Shown piece by piece: positions 16,795 to 26,251 of a stretch of 64,000 nt of DNA. The notes below the pieces were generated by a model. The model was not told the DNA's origin, searched no databases, and was given only the letters and a program-made list of their open reading frames with translations. The DNA lies in contig DCFR01000065.1 of NCBI GenBank assembly GCA_002319815.1, forward strand, positions 548 through 64,547, given 5' to 3'. Each line of letters opens with the position of its first letter. Position 1 is the first letter of the stretch. Source of the stretch: Megamonas sp. UBA1799. Lineage in GTDB: Bacteria; Bacillota; Negativicutes; Selenomonadales; Selenomonadaceae. Both the position numbers and the translations under genes were made by a program.

Positions 16795-18079
16795 AACGGC
16801 TCCGGTAGCGGTGCGCGAGCGTTTTTCCATTTCCAAGGAAGGGATTCGCAAGGGACTGCGTCATTTAAATGAATATGAATCGCTGAACGAGGCGGTAGTG
16901 CTTTCCACCTGCAACCGCAGTGAAATGTACGCTGTGGTCGACGATGCTGAGGAGGATTTGCCGACGCTCAGGCAGTTCTTGTTTGATCTTACGGGCAATG
17001 AAGAAGATATCGATCCTTATTTGTATACGTTTTGCGATGAAGCATGCGTGCGCCATTTGTTTGATGTCGCTTCCAGCCTCGATTCGCTGGTCATCGGTGA
17101 AGGGCAGATCCTGAGCCAGGTCAAGGAGGCGTATTCCATCGCCCGGGAGGAAAGCGCAACGAGCACGGTGCTCAACACGTTGTTTCATCGGGCCATCAAG
17201 ACGGGGAAACGGGTGCGCACCGAGACGCGCATTGCGTTCAACGCTGTTTCGGTCAGTTATGCGGCTGTCGAGCTGGCCCGGGAGGTGCTGGGCGGGCTGA
17301 GTTCTTCCAATGTGCTGATTTTTGGCGCCGGCAAGATGGCGGAGCTCACGGCCCAGCATCTTTTGGATAAGGGCGTGCAGAAGATTTATGTGGCCAACCG
17401 GCATCGGGCCAAAGCCCAGGAACTGGCACAGCGTTTTGGCGGGGAAACGGTGACGTTTGAGCTGGCTTTTCAGGAGGCTACGGATGTCGATGTGGTTGTG
17501 ACTTCGACCGGAGCGCCGCACTATGTCGTGCGCGCCTGGGACACGCAGCAGCTGATGGCCCGGCGCAAGGGGCGGCCGCTGGTCTTCGTGGATATTGCGG
17601 TGCCGCGCGATGTGGACCCGGAGGTTGCTGAGATCAAGGGCGTTACACTGTACAATATCGATGATCTGGAAGAGGTTGTCGATGAACATAAACAGGAGCG
17701 GCAGCAGGAAGCCATGCTGGCGGAGAAGATTGTTTCCGAAGAAGTGGAGGCGCTGCTGGGAAAATTCCAGTATTTATCCTGCCAGCCGCTGATGGCGATG
17801 CTGTCTGATCGGGCTGAACGCATCCGCTGCCGCGAGGTGAAGCGGGCTCTGACGAAGCTGCCGGACCTCACAAAGGAAGAGCGCCGGGCGATGGAGCATA
17901 TGACCAGGATGATTGTGCGAAAGCTTTTGCGCAGTCCGATGATGGAACTCAATGCGTCGGCGGGCACGGAACGGGAACATTTTTATATTGAGGCGATGCG
18001 CAGCTTGTTCAAGCTGGACATCATAGGAGAGGCGGAGACGTGTGAAGAACGACATAATCGTTGGTACGCGCAGCAGTAA
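16763..18079 (+). CDS. hemA: Glutamyl-tRNA reductase
   Basis: The 438-residue enzyme reduces glutamyl-tRNA to glutamate-1-semialdehyde, the first committed step of C5 tetrapyrrole synthesis. The N-terminal GLNHKTAPVAVRERF and catalytic Cys50 in VVLSTCNRSEMY are intact. The NADPH domain has IFGAGKMAEL and the C-terminus is the helical dimerisation domain. Its start lies within the preceding gene and its end overlaps hemC by 38 bases, a tightly packed arrangement. Confidence 0.97.
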   Translation: MQLIVLGLNHKTAPVAVRERFSISKEGIRKGLRHLNEYESLNEAVVLSTCNRSEMYAVVDDAEEDLPTLRQFLFDLTGNEEDIDPYLYTFCDEACVRHLFDVASSLDSLVIGEGQILSQVKEAYSIAREESATSTVLNTLFHRAIKTGKRVRTETRIAFNAVSVSYAAVELAREVLGGLSSSNVLIFGAGKMAELTAQHLLDKGVQKIYVANRHRAKAQELAQRFGGETVTFELAFQEATDVDVVVTSTGAPHYVVRAWDTQQLMARRKGRPLVFVDIAVPRDVDPEVAEIKGVTLYNIDDLEEVVDEHKQERQQEAMLAEKIVSEEVEALLGKFQYLSCQPLMAMLSDRAERIRCREVKRALTKLPDLTKEERRAMEHMTRMIVRKLLRSPMMELNASAGTEREHFYIEAMRSLFKLDIIGEAETCEERHNRWYAQQ

Positions 18080-18980
18080 ACTGGCGCTTTGGCAGGCAGA
18101 CTATGTGATCCGCCGTCTGCAGGAGCAGTATCCGGGGCTGCGGGTCAAAAAATGTCTGATGACGACCAAGGGAGATAAGATTCTCGATGCCCCGTTGGCC
18201 AAAATCGGCGGCAAGGGACTTTTTACCAAGGAGCTGGAGACAGAAATGCTGGCGGGCGGTATTGATATTGCCGTGCACAGTCTCAAGGATATGCCGACGG
18301 AGGTGCCGGATGGACTGGTGATTACCGCCATTACGAAAAGGTTTGATCCCGGGGATGCAGTGGTAAGCCCTAAATATCGCACACTGGCGGCTCTGCCGCC
18401 GGGGGCGCGGGTCGGCACATCGAGCCTGCGCCGGCGGGCGCAGCTTTTGGCCGTGCGTCCGGATCTGGTCATTGGCGATCTGCGGGGCAATGTAAACACG
18501 CGGCTGCAGAAACTGGATGACGGTGCATACGATGCGATTATTCTGGCTTCCGCTGGCTTGCGGCGGCTGGGTTTTGCCGACCGGATCACCGATGTGCTGC
18601 CGACTGCCATGTGCCTGCCGGCAGTGGGGCAGGGGGCGTTGGCTATCGAAACTCGCGAGGATGATGCGGAACTGCGGGCGATGCTGGCTTTTTTGCAGGA
18701 TGAGGATACCGTGCGCTGCGCCGGGGCTGAGCGGGCTTTCCTGCGGCGGGTTGAGGGCGGATGCCAGGTTCCGGTCGGCGTTTATGCAGCGCCGGATGGC
18801 ACGGGTTTGACGGTTGAGGCGGTGATTGCTTCCCTGGATGGGCGGCGTCTGTATCGCGGCCGGTTATCCGGGGCGTGGACGGAAGCTGAGGCGATGGGCT
18901 GCCGGCTGGCGGATCAGCTGCTGGCGGACGGCGGGCTGGCCGTCATGCATGAACTGGGTTTGCTTTTGGAGAGAAAATAA
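18042..18980 (+). CDS. hemC: Hydroxymethylbilane synthase (porphobilinogen deaminase)
   Basis: The 312-residue enzyme joins four porphobilinogens into hydroxymethylbilane. The N-terminus GTRSSKLALWQ, the substrate loop HSLKDMPTE, SSLRRRAQL and the dipyrromethane-cofactor Cys241 in VEGGCQVPVG are all present. It begins with GTG, after GGAGAGGCGGAG, inside the end of hemA. It is the third of four consecutive enzymes toward uroporphyrinogen III. Confidence 0.97.
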   Translation: MKNDIIVGTRSSKLALWQADYVIRRLQEQYPGLRVKKCLMTTKGDKILDAPLAKIGGKGLFTKELETEMLAGGIDIAVHSLKDMPTEVPDGLVITAITKRFDPGDAVVSPKYRTLAALPPGARVGTSSLRRRAQLLAVRPDLVIGDLRGNVNTRLQKLDDGAYDAIILASAGLRRLGFADRITDVLPTAMCLPAVGQGALAIETREDDAELRAMLAFLQDEDTVRCAGAERAFLRRVEGGCQVPVGVYAAPDGTGLTVEAVIASLDGRRLYRGRLSGAWTEAEAMGCRLADQLLADGGLAVMHELGLLLERK

Positions 18981-19015
18981 AGAGATACATAGATGCGGCA
19001 GAGGAGAGGAATCAG

Positions 19016-20530
19016 ATGTCAGGTATGGTATATTTGGTCGGAGCGGGTCCGGGAGATTACCGTCTCATCAGTGTGAAGGCCTGTGACTGCCTGAAAATGG
19101 CGGATGTAGTGGTCTATGACCGACTGGCGGATGAGCGCATTCTGCGCTATGCGCCGGCAGAGGCAGAGTATATTTATGTGGGGAAGACGTCCAGTCGGCA
19201 TACGATGAAGCAGGGGGATATCAACCAGCTGCTGGTCGATAAGGCGAAGGCCGGCAAGTGCGTCGTGCGCCTCAAGGGCGGTGATCCATTTGTGTTTGGC
19301 CGCGGCGGCGAAGAAGCCTTGCTGCTGGAGGAAAACGGGCTGCCGTTTGAGATTGTGCCGGGGATTACTTCGGCCATTGCGGTGCCGGCTTATGCCGGCA
19401 TTCCGGTGACGCACCGGGCGGTGGCGACTTCTTTTGCTGTGGTTACCGGGCATGAGGATCCGTCGAAAGGCGAGTCGAATATGCGCTGGGACAAACTGGC
19501 GACCGGCGTCGACACGCTGGTCTTTCTCATGGGCGTGGCCAATCTGCCGCATATCACGGCGGAGCTAGTGAAAAATGGCCGCCCGGCGGATACGCCGGCA
19601 GCGGTTATTCGCTGGGGAACGAAGCCGGAACAGCGCGTGCTGATGACGACGGTGGGCAAGGCTGCAGCGGATGTTGCTCAGGCCGGCCTTAAGCCGCCGG
19701 CAATTTTTATTGTCGGCGAGGTAGTGAAGCTGCGGGAGAAGCTGGCCTGGTTTGATCGGCCGTCGACGCATCCGCTGTTTGGCCGGACCGTTTTAGTCAC
19801 CCGGGCGCGGGCGCAGGCATCGAAGCTGACGACGCAGCTGGAGGCACTGGGAGCCCGCTGTATCGAGCTGCCGGCGATCCGGCTGACCGATCCGGCGGAT
19901 CACTTTGAAGCGGTTGACGCGGCGATTCGCCGGCTGGCATCGTATGACTGGATTATCTTCACCAGCACCAACGGTGTCGACCGGTTCTTTTCCCGCCTGC
20001 TGGTGGCGAAGAAGGATGCGCGCGATCTGGCGCATACAAAGCTGGCGGCGATTGGCCGGGCTACGGCGGCCCGCCTGCAAAACTATGGGCTGGTGGCCGA
20101 CGTGGTGCCGGCGGAGTTCCGGGCGGAAGGAATCCTGGCGGCGCTGAAAAATGAGCTGACGCCGGGCGAACGTGTGCTCATTCCCCGCGCGCAGGAGGCG
20201 CGGGAATTGTTGCCGGAAAGTCTGCGCGCTTACGGCGCGACGGCGGATGTGGCTCCGGTATATCAGACGGTAACGGCCGATACGGATGCCGGTCCGGTGA
20301 AAAAAATGCTGGCAGACGGCGAAGTCGATTTTGTGACTTTTACCAGTTCATCGACGGTTACGAATCTGGTGAAACTGCTCGGTGACGCTTCCCTTTTGCG
20401 GACGGCGAAAGCGGTCTGCATCGGGCCGGTTACGGAAAAAACCTGCCGCACCAATGGCATCGAGCCGGCGGCAGTGGCCGAAGAATATACGATTGAAGGG
20501 CTGGTAGCGGTGTTGACCGCTTTGCAATAG
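19016..20530 (+). CDS. Fused uroporphyrinogen-III C-methyltransferase / uroporphyrinogen-III synthase
   Basis: This 504-residue bifunctional protein has an N-terminal SUMT domain (about residues 1-245; VGAGPGDYRLISVKA, RLKGGDPFVFGRGGEE, GITSAIAVPAYAGIPVTHR) and a C-terminal HemD domain (about 255-500; TVLVTRARAQASKL, DWIIFTSTNGVDRF, FTSSSTVTNL). It cyclises hydroxymethylbilane to uroporphyrinogen III and then methylates it twice to precorrin-2. The CobA-HemD fusion is known in Firmicutes. It directs flux into corrinoids and siroheme; no hemE or later heme gene is present in the operon. Confidence 0.95.
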   Translation: MSGMVYLVGAGPGDYRLISVKACDCLKMADVVVYDRLADERILRYAPAEAEYIYVGKTSSRHTMKQGDINQLLVDKAKAGKCVVRLKGGDPFVFGRGGEEALLLEENGLPFEIVPGITSAIAVPAYAGIPVTHRAVATSFAVVTGHEDPSKGESNMRWDKLATGVDTLVFLMGVANLPHITAELVKNGRPADTPAAVIRWGTKPEQRVLMTTVGKAAADVAQAGLKPPAIFIVGEVVKLREKLAWFDRPSTHPLFGRTVLVTRARAQASKLTTQLEALGARCIELPAIRLTDPADHFEAVDAAIRRLASYDWIIFTSTNGVDRFFSRLLVAKKDARDLAHTKLAAIGRATAARLQNYGLVADVVPAEFRAEGILAALKNELTPGERVLIPRAQEARELLPESLRAYGATADVAPVYQTVTADTDAGPVKKMLADGEVDFVTFTSSSTVTNLVKLLGDASLLRTAKAVCIGPVTEKTCRTNGIEPAAVAEEYTIEGLVAVLTALQ

Positions 20531-20563
20531 TTGGCGGATTTGTTTGAGGGAGGATGATTCGAA

Positions 20564-21538
20564 ATGTTTGAGCAGAAACTGCGGCCGCGCCGCATGCGGA
20601 TTTCAGAGGGCGTGCGTTCTATGGTACGGGAAACAAGCTTGTCGGTAAAGGATTTTGTTTACCCGTTGTTTGTTGTGCCGGGAACCCATGTTGCTGAGGA
20701 AATACCGAGTATGCCGGATTGTTATCATCTGTCGGTAGATAATGCGGTGGAGATAGCCAGAAAAATTTATGCGCTGGGCATTCCGGCGGTGGAGGTATTT
20801 GGCCTGCCGGAGTATAAGGACGAGATCGGCTCATCCGCTTGGGATATGAAGAGCCCGGTGCAGCAGGCCATTGCGGCTATCAAGAAGGCAGTGCCGGGAC
20901 TGGTGATCGTCGGCGATGTCTGCCTTTGCCAGTATACGTCGCATGGGCATTGCGGCAAGCTTTGCGGCGAGTATGTTGATAATGATGCGACGCTGCCGCT
21001 GCTGCAGAAGGTGGCGGTAAGCCAGGCCGAAGCCGGCGCGGATATCATTGCGCCGTCCGATATGATGGATGGCCGCGTCGCCGCTATCCGCGAGGCTTTG
21101 GATGAGAAGAAGCTGCTCAATGTGTCGATTATGTCCTATGCGGTGAAGTATGCGTCGGGATATTATGGACCATTCCGCGATGCGGCGAATTCCGCGCCGC
21201 AGTTTGGCGATCGCCGCGGGTATCAGATGGACCCAGCGAATGCGCATGAAGCCATGAAGGAAGTCGCTCTGGACATTGCCGAAGGGGCCGATATCATCAT
21301 GGTGAAACCGGCGCTGGCTTATCTCGATATTGTGCGTCAGGTGCGCGACCGCATTGATCATCCGGTGGCGGTTTATAATGTGAGCGGCGAATATGCGATG
21401 GTCAAGGCGGCGGCGAAGAACGGCTGGATTGATGAAAAGCGGATTGTGCTGGAGACGCTTACGAGCATGAAGCGGGCCGGCGCTGATATCATCATTACCT
21501 ATCATGCGATCGATGCGGCTGAATGGCTGCAGGGCTGA
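20564..21538 (+). CDS. hemB: Delta-aminolevulinic acid dehydratase (porphobilinogen synthase)
   Basis: The 324-residue enzyme condenses two 5-aminolevulinates to porphobilinogen. The metal site CLCQYTSHGHCG, the Schiff-base lysines in SYAVKYASGYYGPFR and MVKPALAYLD, and the N-terminal RPRRMRISEGVRSMVRET are seen. The Cys-rich loop suggests a zinc-dependent type. It is followed after 15 bp by hemL. Confidence 0.97.
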   Translation: MFEQKLRPRRMRISEGVRSMVRETSLSVKDFVYPLFVVPGTHVAEEIPSMPDCYHLSVDNAVEIARKIYALGIPAVEVFGLPEYKDEIGSSAWDMKSPVQQAIAAIKKAVPGLVIVGDVCLCQYTSHGHCGKLCGEYVDNDATLPLLQKVAVSQAEAGADIIAPSDMMDGRVAAIREALDEKKLLNVSIMSYAVKYASGYYGPFRDAANSAPQFGDRRGYQMDPANAHEAMKEVALDIAEGADIIMVKPALAYLDIVRQVRDRIDHPVAVYNVSGEYAMVKAAAKNGWIDEKRIVLETLTSMKRAGADIIITYHAIDAAEWLQG

Positions 21539-21553
21539 GGCGGGAGGAATACG

Positions 21554-22873
21554 ATGCTGAATCTTACAAAGTCTGCCGCAGCTTTTGCTGAGGCAAAAAC
21601 GCTGCTGCCGGGAGGGGTTAACAGTCCGGTGCGCTCGTATCGCAGCGTGGGCTGCACGCCGCCGTTTATTGATCATGCTAAAGGAAGCAAAATCTACGAT
21701 ATTGACGGCAATGAATATATTGATTATGTGGGTTCCTGGGGGCCGATGGTCGTCGGTCATGCGCATCCGCAGGTTGTGGCGGCGCTGCAGGCGGCGGCGG
21801 AGCGCGGGACCAGCTACGGGGCACCGACGCTTTTGGAGAGTGAGCTTGCCCGGCTGGTGATGACGGTTTATCCGTCGATTGAGGTCATCCGCATGGTGAA
21901 TTCCGGGACGGAGGCGACGATGAGCGCTCTGCGTCTGGCTCGCGGTGTTACCGGCCGGGATAAGATTGTGAAGTTTATCGGCTGCTATCATGGACACAGC
22001 GACAGCCTGCTGGTCAAAGCCGGTTCGGGTCTGGCTACCTTTGGGGTGCCGGATAGCCCCGGCGTGCCGAAGGGAACGGCGGCGGATACAATCACCGCGC
22101 CTTATAATGATGCGGAAGCGATTACCCGCCTGATGGCCGCGCATGGGCATGAGGTGGCGGCCATCATCGTGGAGCCGGTCGCGGGCAATATGGGGCTGGT
22201 CCTGCCGAAGCAAGGATATCTGGCGGTTTTGCGCCAGCTTGCCACCCAGTATGGCGCGCTGCTGATTTTTGACGAAGTCATGTGCGGGTTTCGCGCTTCG
22301 GCCGGCGGGGCGCAGGCGGCATATGGCATTACGCCGGATCTGACCTGTCTGGGAAAAATCATCGGCGGCGGGTTGCCGGTAGCGGCCTATGGCGGCCGGC
22401 GCGAGCTCATGAATCAGGTTTCACCGGCGGGACCGGTATATCAGGCGGGCACGCTGTCCGGCAATCCGCTGGCCATGACGGCCGGGCTGGCGACGCTGCG
22501 CATCCTGACGGCAGAGCCGGCGCCCGGGGAGCCAGATTACAGCCGCGTGCTGACGCTGAAAACCAAGAAGCTGACGCTGGGGCTGGAAGCGCTGGCCCGG
22601 GCAGCCGGGGTACCGGTACAGGTGCATCAGGCCGGTTCCATGTTTGGTTTGTTTTTTAGTGCGCAGGAAGTATATGATTACGCTACTTCGGCGGCTTCCG
22701 ATCAGGAAGCGTTTAAGGTCTGGTTCCGCACCATGCTGGAAGAGGGAATTTATCTGGCGCCGTCGCAGTTTGAAACGATTTTTATGTCCGGGGCCCATAC
22801 GGACGAAGATCTTAACCAAACGCTGGCAGCGGCAGAAAAAGGTTTTGCCGCCGTGGCGGCCAGCCGGCAATAA
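21554..22873 (+). CDS. hemL: Glutamate-1-semialdehyde 2,1-aminomutase
   Basis: The 439-residue PLP enzyme converts glutamate-1-semialdehyde to 5-aminolevulinate. Features are LLPGGVNSPVRSY at the N-terminus, MVNSGTEATMSALRLAR, FDEVMCGFR and the PLP lysine Lys268 in CLGKIIGGGLP. It is the last gene of the riboswitch-controlled operon, closed by a strong terminator. With hemA, C, D and B it completes the path from glutamyl-tRNA to uroporphyrinogen III. Confidence 0.97.
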   Translation: MLNLTKSAAAFAEAKTLLPGGVNSPVRSYRSVGCTPPFIDHAKGSKIYDIDGNEYIDYVGSWGPMVVGHAHPQVVAALQAAAERGTSYGAPTLLESELARLVMTVYPSIEVIRMVNSGTEATMSALRLARGVTGRDKIVKFIGCYHGHSDSLLVKAGSGLATFGVPDSPGVPKGTAADTITAPYNDAEAITRLMAAHGHEVAAIIVEPVAGNMGLVLPKQGYLAVLRQLATQYGALLIFDEVMCGFRASAGGAQAAYGITPDLTCLGKIIGGGLPVAAYGGRRELMNQVSPAGPVYQAGTLSGNPLAMTAGLATLRILTAEPAPGEPDYSRVLTLKTKKLTLGLEALARAAGVPVQVHQAGSMFGLFFSAQEVYDYATSAASDQEAFKVWFRTMLEEGIYLAPSQFETIFMSGAHTDEDLNQTLAAAEKGFAAVAASRQ

Positions 22874-22887
22874 CAATGTGCAGTTAA

Positions 22888-22928
22888 GCGACAGGCGGCT
22901 TTGGCAAAGCGCCGCTTGTCGTTTTTTT
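22888..22928 (+). terminator. Terminator of the tetrapyrrole operon
   Basis: CGACAGGCGGC pairs with GCCGCTTGTCG (one G-T pair), followed by seven T. Confidence 0.9.
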
Positions 22929-23005
22929 GTGCAAATGATAATTCCTTCCGGCGGGCTTTCATGGTACAATAGAGGAAGTCAATTTATCAAGCGGGAGGGT
23001 TCATC

Positions 23006-24187
23006 ATGCAGAGTTTTGAATTTTACTGTCCGACGGAGATTGTGTTTGGCCGCGGGGCAGAAAGCAAGACCGCCGCTGCAGTGCAAAAACATGGCGGCAC
23101 ACGGGTGCTGATCGTTTATGGCGGCGGCAGTGTCGTGAGAAGCGGCCTGCTGGCGCGGCTGGAGAACGGGCTGGATGCGGCGGGCATTGCGTTTGCTGTG
23201 TTTGGCGGCGTGCAGCCGAATCCCCGGATGGCGCATGCGCGCGAGGGCGTGAAGGCTGCGGCAAAATTCGGAGCCGATATGATCCTCGCGGTAGGCGGCG
23301 GCAGCGTCATTGATACGGCGAAGGCGGTGGCGCATGGCGCAGCCAATCTCAATATCGACATTGGGGAGTTCTGGTCGGGTCGGCAAACAGTTCAGCGTTC
23401 TTTGCCCGTTGGCGTGGTTCTTACGATTGCGGCGGCAGGAAGCGAGACGAGCAATTCGGCGGTGCTCACCAATGAGGAGACGGGCAAGAAGAGCGGTATC
23501 AATACCGATTTTAACCGACCGGCGTTTGCTATCATGGACCCGGAGCTGACTTTTACGCTGCCGAAGCAGCAGATTGCCTGTGGGATTGCTGATATTATGA
23601 TGCATACGATGGACCGCTATTTTACGCATGAGGAAGGCAATGAATTTACGGACCGGGTAGCAGAAGCGCTGCTCAGGGATGTCATTGATCATGCGAAGCG
23701 GGCGCTGGCCAACCGTAAGGATTATGAGGCGATGAGCGAGCTCATGTGGTGCGGCAGCGTTTCGCACAATGGGTTTACGGGTCTCGGCCGCAGTATGGAT
23801 TTTGGCGTACATAAGCTGGGACATGAGCTCAGCGGTAAATTTGATGTGACGCATGGCGCTTCGCTGACGGTGATGTGGGGGGCCTGGGCGCGGTATGTAT
23901 ATGAAGATGCGCCGGAACGGTTTGCTCGTTTTGCCAGAAATGTCTGGGATGTGTCGGTCGGGACGTGTGAGGAACGGGCGCGGGGCGGCATTCGTGAAAC
24001 AGAAACTTTCTGGAAGGAATTGGGGCTGCCGGTGAATTTTACGGAACTGGGAATCGGCGTTCAGGATGAGGCGACGTTGAAATTCTTGGCTGATATGTGT
24101 ACGGATTACGGCAAAAAGACCGTGGGCTGTTTTTATCCGATCAGTCGGGCGGTGGCGTTGGATATTTACCGGCTGGCCAATCACTGA
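23006..24187 (+). CDS. Iron-containing alcohol dehydrogenase (butanol-dehydrogenase type)
   Basis: The 393-residue protein is a group III NAD(P)-dependent alcohol dehydrogenase of the BdhA/YqhD kind. It reduces aldehydes to alcohols in fermentation or detoxification. GGGSVIDTAKAVAHGA is the nucleotide signature, and metal ligands lie in DPELTFTLP, DIMMHTMDRYF and FGVHKLGHELSGKFDVTHG (two His), with a further His in MWG-adjacent sequence missing from my view. It is monocistronic: a TACAAT element lies about 40 bp upstream and a terminator follows. Confidence 0.92.
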   Translation: MQSFEFYCPTEIVFGRGAESKTAAAVQKHGGTRVLIVYGGGSVVRSGLLARLENGLDAAGIAFAVFGGVQPNPRMAHAREGVKAAAKFGADMILAVGGGSVIDTAKAVAHGAANLNIDIGEFWSGRQTVQRSLPVGVVLTIAAAGSETSNSAVLTNEETGKKSGINTDFNRPAFAIMDPELTFTLPKQQIACGIADIMMHTMDRYFTHEEGNEFTDRVAEALLRDVIDHAKRALANRKDYEAMSELMWCGSVSHNGFTGLGRSMDFGVHKLGHELSGKFDVTHGASLTVMWGAWARYVYEDAPERFARFARNVWDVSVGTCEERARGGIRETETFWKELGLPVNFTELGIGVQDEATLKFLADMCTDYGKKTVGCFYPISRAVALDIYRLANH

Positions 24188-24221
24188 TCGTTGCGCCGGG
24201 ATAAGATGTTTTGAGCGAGGG

Positions 24222-24268
24222 CAGGGCCTGACGGCCGATGGACAGCCGTCAGGCCCTGTTTATTTTTT
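24222..24268 (+). terminator. Terminator after the alcohol dehydrogenase gene
   Basis: A perfect 14-bp stem, CAGGGCCTGACGGC with its complement, has a nine-base loop and is followed by TTTATTTTTT. Confidence 0.93.
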
Positions 24269-24286
24269 AGGTAAGGGGACTTTATT

Positions 24287-25573
24287 TTGTGGAAAAAATT
24301 TCTGTTGGCAGGATTGATGATTGGCACGGCAGTACAGTGCTTATTGCCCGGCAGCGTCGGGATGCCGGCTGCTGCAGCAGCTGCGGTGCGTCCGTCGTCT
24401 CTGGCAGCCGCCTGGATGGATAAGGCCAGTATCGTTTGGCCGTTAGTGCCGGGGGCGGTACAGTATCAGCTGGTGATTTTGTCTGGTCCGGAAAATACGC
24501 CGGAGGCCATTGTGACAACAAAGGATCATATTTATGCCAATGGCTATGAGTTGGACACTTCCATGATGGGAGCGGATAAGCAGGATTATTATTGGTCGGT
24601 TTGCGGCTTGGATCTGGATGGCAGCCCAATCGGCAATTTTACGGAACCGCAGCCGCTGCGCGAGACCGTGCTGAACGGGCTCGCGCCGATACCCACCACG
24701 GAGTTTGATCAGATGGCTTATGCGCCGCTTTATCCGGTGTATTCATGGATTCCTTATCTGCGGGCGGCTTCTTATGAAGTCCAAATATGGAAAAAAGGAT
24801 CGGGACCGCATGACAAAGATCGCCGGATACAGCGGCTGTACACGGATAATTCCTGTCTTTATGATGATGCCGGGTATACCGATCCCGGGGTTTATTGGTG
24901 GCAAGTCCGGGCGCTCGATGGGGCCGGACAGCCGCTGAGCAACTGGTCGCCGGAGCGGGACTTTGCCGTGACGGCTCCGGTAGCCGCAGCGGCTTTGGGA
25001 GATAGTATCACCCATGGCGGCGGCGCGGTTTCCACACCGCCGGGCTATCGTATGTATGATTGGGAAACATATTCACCGGTTGCCGTGAAAAATCTCGGTT
25101 TCAGCGGCAACACGGTGCAGGCAATGAACGATCGCTTTGAGACCGATGTGCTGCCGTTCGCGCCGAAAGTTCTGGTCATTATGGGCGGGGTCAATGATTA
25201 CCGGGCCGGGACGCCGGCTGATGCAATCATTGCGCAGCTGGCGGCGATTCGTGACAAATGCACGGCGCAGGGCATTATCCCGGTTTTTGCCACGGCTACG
25301 CCGATCAATCCCGACTGCATGGCGCGTGTCCCCAGCATTGAGGAACCGGCTGGGAACTGGATACTGCAGCAGTTTCGGGAGAACGTCTGGATTATGAAAC
25401 AAAAATACGCCGTCGATGTTGCGGCGGCGCTGACAGATCCCGCAGGCAATCTGCGGGCGGATTATACGACGGATGGGCTGCATCCGGATCGGACCGGGAA
25501 AAAATATATTGGCGAAACCATCGGCCGTTATTTATTGGCGACCTTCCCAGATCTGTTCAAAAAGCAACGGTGA
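24287..25573 (+). CDS. Exported SGNH/GDSL-type hydrolase with N-terminal beta-sandwich repeats
   Basis: The 428-residue protein starts with a signal peptide (about residues 1-30, ending near AAAAAA). Two fibronectin-III-like segments follow (about 35-130 and 140-230; each has an AxxYQL/SYEVQIW and YYWSVCG/YWWQVRA pattern). The C-terminal SGNH hydrolase has block I AALGDSITHGGG, block III MGGVNDYR and block V DGLHPDRTGKKY. It probably deacylates a glycan or lipid outside the cytoplasm. Start is TTG, with AAGGGG eight bases upstream. It directly abuts the convergent yigZ gene with a one-base gap and no terminator. Confidence 0.87.
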   Translation: MWKKFLLAGLMIGTAVQCLLPGSVGMPAAAAAAVRPSSLAAAWMDKASIVWPLVPGAVQYQLVILSGPENTPEAIVTTKDHIYANGYELDTSMMGADKQDYYWSVCGLDLDGSPIGNFTEPQPLRETVLNGLAPIPTTEFDQMAYAPLYPVYSWIPYLRAASYEVQIWKKGSGPHDKDRRIQRLYTDNSCLYDDAGYTDPGVYWWQVRALDGAGQPLSNWSPERDFAVTAPVAAAALGDSITHGGGAVSTPPGYRMYDWETYSPVAVKNLGFSGNTVQAMNDRFETDVLPFAPKVLVIMGGVNDYRAGTPADAIIAQLAAIRDKCTAQGIIPVFATATPINPDCMARVPSIEEPAGNWILQQFRENVWIMKQKYAVDVAAALTDPAGNLRADYTTDGLHPDRTGKKYIGETIGRYLLATFPDLFKKQR

Positions 25574-25574
25574 T

Positions 25575-26225
25575 TCAAGCCTGGGTTTCCGGTGCAGGCA
25601 GAGGCACGGGCAGATAGATCTCATCCTGCAGTTGGATGACGCAGCGGGCTGCTGTGAGGTCGGTGAGTCCGGCAGTTATTGCCGGCAGGTTTTCTGGTTC
25701 CAGCAATAAAATCAAAGTGACATCTTCCGCGTAGAAATTATTTTCTACGCGGATATTTTTTTGCCGCAGCCAGTTTTCCAGTGTCCCCAGCAGTGGATAA
25801 GCAATGGTGACCGCTGCGCGGCGAAAGGCGGTCATTTGCGCCTGCGGCGAGGCATTTAGACCCAGGGCGGCCGCATGGCTATAGGCGCGGATCAGACCGC
25901 CGGCGCCAAGCTTGATGCCGCCGAAGTAGCGGGTAACGACAACGATGAGATTGGTGAGGCCATTTTGACGGATTGCTTCGAGAATGGGGGCGCCGGCAGT
26001 ACCTCCCGGTTCGCCGTCGTCATTTGATTTTTGCCGGCTGCCGTCACTGCCGAGAACCCAGGCCGAGCAATGATGGCGGGCGTCATAATAACGTTTTTTG
26101 ATTTGCAGCAGAAAGGCCTGCGCCTCGGCTTCTCCGGCAGACGGAGCCGTATGGGTGATAAATCGCGAGCGCTGGATGGTGAAAGAAGCTTCGCCCGGAG
26201 CCAAAATTGTTTTATAATCGGTCAT
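25575..26225 (-). CDS. YigZ/IMPACT-family protein
   Basis: The 216-residue protein has the UPF0029 (IMPACT N-terminal) domain with SRFITHTAPS, ARHHCSAWVLG, SNDDGEPGGTAGAPIL and TRYFGGIKLGAGGLIRAY, and a C-terminal DUF1949 domain. The family is nearly universal in bacteria; a role in translation control or proteolysis is proposed but not settled. ATG 26225 is preferred over a TTG one codon earlier because GAGGTGATTTG precedes it. Confidence 0.9.
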   Translation of the reverse strand: MTDYKTILAPGEASFTIQRSRFITHTAPSAGEAEAQAFLLQIKKRYYDARHHCSAWVLGSDGSRQKSNDDGEPGGTAGAPILEAIRQNGLTNLIVVVTRYFGGIKLGAGGLIRAYSHAAALGLNASPQAQMTAFRRAAVTIAYPLLGTLENWLRQKNIRVENNFYAEDVTLILLLEPENLPAITAGLTDLTAARCVIQLQDEIYLPVPLPAPETQA

Positions 26226-26251
26226 CAAATCACCTCAAACAGAAAAGTCAT

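Noticed and set aside
20831..22213. Minus-strand open frame of 460 codons over hemB and hemL
   Set aside because: It spans two real genes and the gap between them on the opposite strand. Composition and lack of motifs mark it as a shadow.
22979..24184. Long open frame of about 400 codons on the minus strand across the alcohol dehydrogenase gene
   Set aside because: It mirrors a well-supported plus-strand enzyme. Its translation is rich in Arg and His with no family motif, and no ribosome binding site fits. The GC-rich codon positions of the real gene explain it.
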